Shown here in pieces: positions 61,716 through 64,000 of a DNA stretch of 64,000 bases. The stretch's first letter is position 1; each line of letters begins with the position of its first letter. Under the pieces are notes generated by a model, which did no database searches, was not told the origin of the DNA, and saw only the letters and a program-made list of their open reading frames with translations. Origin of the DNA: Phyto melanocephala (Eukaryota; Arthropoda; Insecta; Diptera; Rhinophoridae); the NCBI GenBank assembly GCA_941918925.1, contig OW799235.1, forward strand, positions 106,595,947 to 106,659,946, read 5' to 3'. Both the position numbers and the translations under genes were made by a program.

Positions 61716-61965
61716 ATGGTTGTGTATACGCTTGAACAACGCTGGGAAATAATGCGACATTACTTTGGCCGATTTGGCCAAAAAAATCATCTTTTCAGAC
61801 GAAGCTCATTTTTAACTTGGCAGGTATGTAAACCAACAAAATTATCGCATTTGGGGCACAGAAAACCCGCACGCATACATTAAAAAGCCGACACACCCAA
61901 AACGAGTCACTGTTTGGTGTGGATTTTGGTCCAGAGGCATAATTGGGCCATTTTTGGGATAATGT
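61716..61965 (+). pseudogene. Mariner transposase with large internal deletion
   Basis: A start reading MVVYTLEQRWEIMRHYF (DNA-binding N-terminus) passes within a few codons to KKIIFSDEAHF, LGRYVNQQNYRIWGTENPHA and HPKRVTVWCGFWSRGIIGPF. This covers the first catalytic Asp region; everything beyond is lost. One stop lies after DEAHF. About 100 residues between the HTH and the DDE domain are missing. TTTGGCC occurs twice at the junction, so the deletion may have arisen at that short repeat. Confidence 0.8.
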
Positions 61966-61979
61966 GATTATCATTTTAT

Positions 61980-63330
61980 AAAAATAGCTTAGTAAATTTA
62001 AATTTCTTAGAGTATTCTGAATATAAAATTTTTTTACTTTTGTTTCTAATCTTAAGATTTTTAAGTGAAAGTTGTCTTGCTCTGGCCGACATTTCTAAAG
62101 TATTATTTATATAAGAAAGCAACCTTTTTTTCTTGTAGAAATTTTGTAGTTTGGTCTCGTAAGAATACGAATATAAACGAATAGGAAGACCGATGCCTAA
62201 AAATCATCTCTGAGTCCTCGTTTAGCACTCTGTTGCATTCCATTTAGTTTATGCCGACTTTTTTCTTTATTTAATTTATAGCACATTTAGCAATGAAAAA
62301 AACTCATTATTAATCAAATATACAAAAATTTGCAGCCTTTTCTTAATAATAATTTTCTTTTTCTCAATGACATCCATTGTGGCTTTATTTTTGATAAATT
62401 TTCTTTCACTACAGATATAATTTTCTTGCCCTTCAAGTTACTCTTTCTACTCGGTCATCAATGTAAAAGAGATGTTTTATGAAGAATGTTAATTTGTTAG
62501 CATTAAAATGTAGGCTTCAATTCAAAATAAATTTGCTATGTCTTAAATCATTCGAAGCTTAATTTTTTGGTGAAGATGTATTTTTCTAAGACAATTTTTA
62601 TGACTTTTTTGATTAATCTGAGTATCAAAAGAGCTTCCCAGTTATGACCACAATGTGTATTAAGTATTTGTTCCCATAATTGATAAGTTTCTTTAACGAG
62701 CTGCCATAATGCCACAGCTAGAAGCCATCTTATAATCCCTACTGATGACTATTCTACAAATTATTAATATGATGACTTATATTCAGTTATTCCATCAGTG
62801 CAAAAAGATTGAGCATTTTATGAGCTTTTCCCTTTACTCTGACGTACTAAACTTCTGACCATTCCATTAAAATACTTTTCTTGTTATGAGATAAAGATAA
62901 AATACTATCTTAAATGTGATTTTTATGTGCGAAAATGTAATAAACCCCTTTTATTATTCTATCTTGTTATTTTTTCTAATACGGCTATTTTTAGGCTCAC
63001 CAATATCGTTAATTCCTTAGGCAGCCAATAAAGACAAATAATTCAATTACAAATTTTACTACTTTTTACAGTGTGAGTATATGGTGAGATAAATCTGTAA
63101 TATGTAACACAAATCCATCGATAAATCAAAGAGAACCTTCCTTGTCATTCATTTAACAACAGTTTAAGTATGTTGTGAGCAGAACAAGAAATGCCTATAA
63201 AAATTTTAATGTTTTTATCTATTCAATTCTAGATGATTTGTCAAGGGAAAATGAAAAAAAAAATCATACATACAAAAAAGCAAATATAATCAATTTGTTA
63301 TTGCGAGCACATGATTTGGATGTATGTATG
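61980..63330. other. AT-rich DNA without recognisable feature
   Basis: Nothing recognised. Confidence 0.5.
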
Positions 63331-63335
63331 TGCAT

Positions 63336-63450
63336 TAGGGTTATCAAATAATCGACTTTTTCAAAAAACCGGGTTTAAATAAATTTAAAAATAAGGCTTT
63401 CTTAAAAACCTTTTACATTTATGAATTTAACCGTTTTTTGCTTGTTTTAA
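63336..63450. mobile_element. Truncated hAT-type end
   Basis: TAGGGTTATCAAATAATCGA then CTTTTTCAAAAAACCGGG matches the end of the 642-bp and 1772-bp hAT elements when read in reverse. No opposite end was found within the window. Confidence 0.65.
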
Positions 63451-63645
63451 TTATCCATAACACCAAACATGTTTTCATTTTATTTGGTTTGATAAATTTC
63501 ACATGTTTATAAAAATACATAAAATATAATTCTTTAATCCAAAAATTAAATAAAAAATCTAAAATAAAAAATAATATCTAAATATGAACACAGTTACTGA
63601 CAGTTAAATAATTTGGATTTTATTGAGTTTAAATTAATAAGAAAA

Positions 63646-63909
63646 TTATTCATTACAATTATTTTTTCTAAACGCAGGTTGCTTTGCAGTAAGAAATGGG
63701 AATTTCATCCAAAATAAAATCTTTAGAATTTTTGACACTTTATTCGTACAAAACTGTGTGTCTGAATTATGCCATATATTTGTACAGTAATCCATTACAT
63801 TGTATATAGTACTAAAGCGTTTTGGAAGAAGTTGTAATTTCTTATTGCATAGAAATATACGTTTAAGAATACGTCTAATGCTTCCTTGATTATTGTGATA
63901 GTTAAGCAT
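63646..63909 (-). pseudogene. Probable Harbinger transposase C-terminal relic
   Basis: An 87-codon open frame with NYHNNQGSIRRILKRIF, LC then KLQLLPKRFSTIYNVM and CTNIWHN. This follows the layout of the PIF/Harbinger nuclease C-terminus (YN..H...R..IER..G.LK.RF.CL, then L.Y.P..A..I.NV...LHN). It lacks the conserved Glu before the Arg. It ends near the window edge and upstream codons contain stops. Not part of the 15.6-kb element. Identification is by pattern only. Confidence 0.4.
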
Positions 63910-64000
63910 ATAATTCCCAAAATCATGTAAAATGAACGCCGAGTATTATGAACGATCCTCATTAAGAAAATCCAATATTACGTAAGGAAACATTTTAATT

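Overview
This is a 64 kb stretch of AT-rich nuclear DNA from a eukaryote, most probably a higher (schizophoran) fly. The pointers to a fly are an abundant repeat resembling the INE-1/DINE-1 family of Drosophila, several mariner, hAT and PIF/Harbinger elements, short Helitrons, and retroposons with tetranucleotide tails. No host protein-coding gene, rRNA, true tRNA or CRISPR array can be supported. All open reading frames are short, and the few with recognisable protein similarity are broken transposase or retrotransposon fragments. The window reads as intergenic or intronic sequence with layered mobile-element insertions.

Layout. 1-2.2 kb: unannotated AT-rich DNA. 2.2-3.1 kb: a decayed mariner-type transposase split by a 5'-truncated SINE with a 13-bp target-site duplication (TSD). 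4.6-6.5 and 7.1-9.4 kb: two DINE-1-like elements, each carrying an internally deleted mariner; between them lie a 26-bp palindrome and a hairpin MITE. 9.6 kb: a solitary mariner fragment. 11.1-12.35 kb: a less AT-rich island holding a LINE ORF2 tail. 15.1-16.8 kb: three small DNA elements (a TA-flanked MITE, a PIF/Harbinger element with an N-terminal transposase piece, and a palindromic hAT-type MITE). 18.9-21.2 kb: old relics. 22.3-24.5 kb: a third DINE-1-like copy. 25.1-25.8 kb: a 642-bp hAT MITE beside another MITE fragment. 26.4-29.7 kb: a rearranged, tandemly duplicated DINE-1-like cluster. 30.2-30.5 kb: a short repeat. 31.6-32.8 kb: the longest Helitron. 34-37.3 kb: two inverted-repeat elements and relics. 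37.3-38.2 kb: a Helitron followed 4 bp later by a full-length tRNA-derived SINE. 41.6-44.0 kb: a fourth DINE-1-like copy. 44.5-46.3 kb: a 1.77-kb hAT element with another inverted-repeat element inside. 46.7-47.8 kb: a reversed Helitron and a second palindromic MITE. 52.9-53.7 kb: inverted-repeat MITEs. 56.6-57.0 kb: a reversed mariner transposase C-terminal remnant. 60.3-61.1 kb: a fourth Helitron. 61.7 kb: a mariner with an internal deletion. 63.3-64 kb: a truncated hAT end and a probable Harbinger C-terminal relic.

None of the visible elements looks autonomous. Their order of arrival can be read from nesting. A mariner sits inside the DINE-1-like family at one fixed position, so it was captured before that family spread. 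SINE and LINE-type insertions then interrupted individual mariner copies. The two structurally richest repeats each carry internal tandem modules: an exact 288-bp period in the DINE-1-like family and a roughly 122-bp period in the Helitrons. Assignments to named superfamilies rest on termini, TSD lengths and remembered family hallmarks; no database search was possible.
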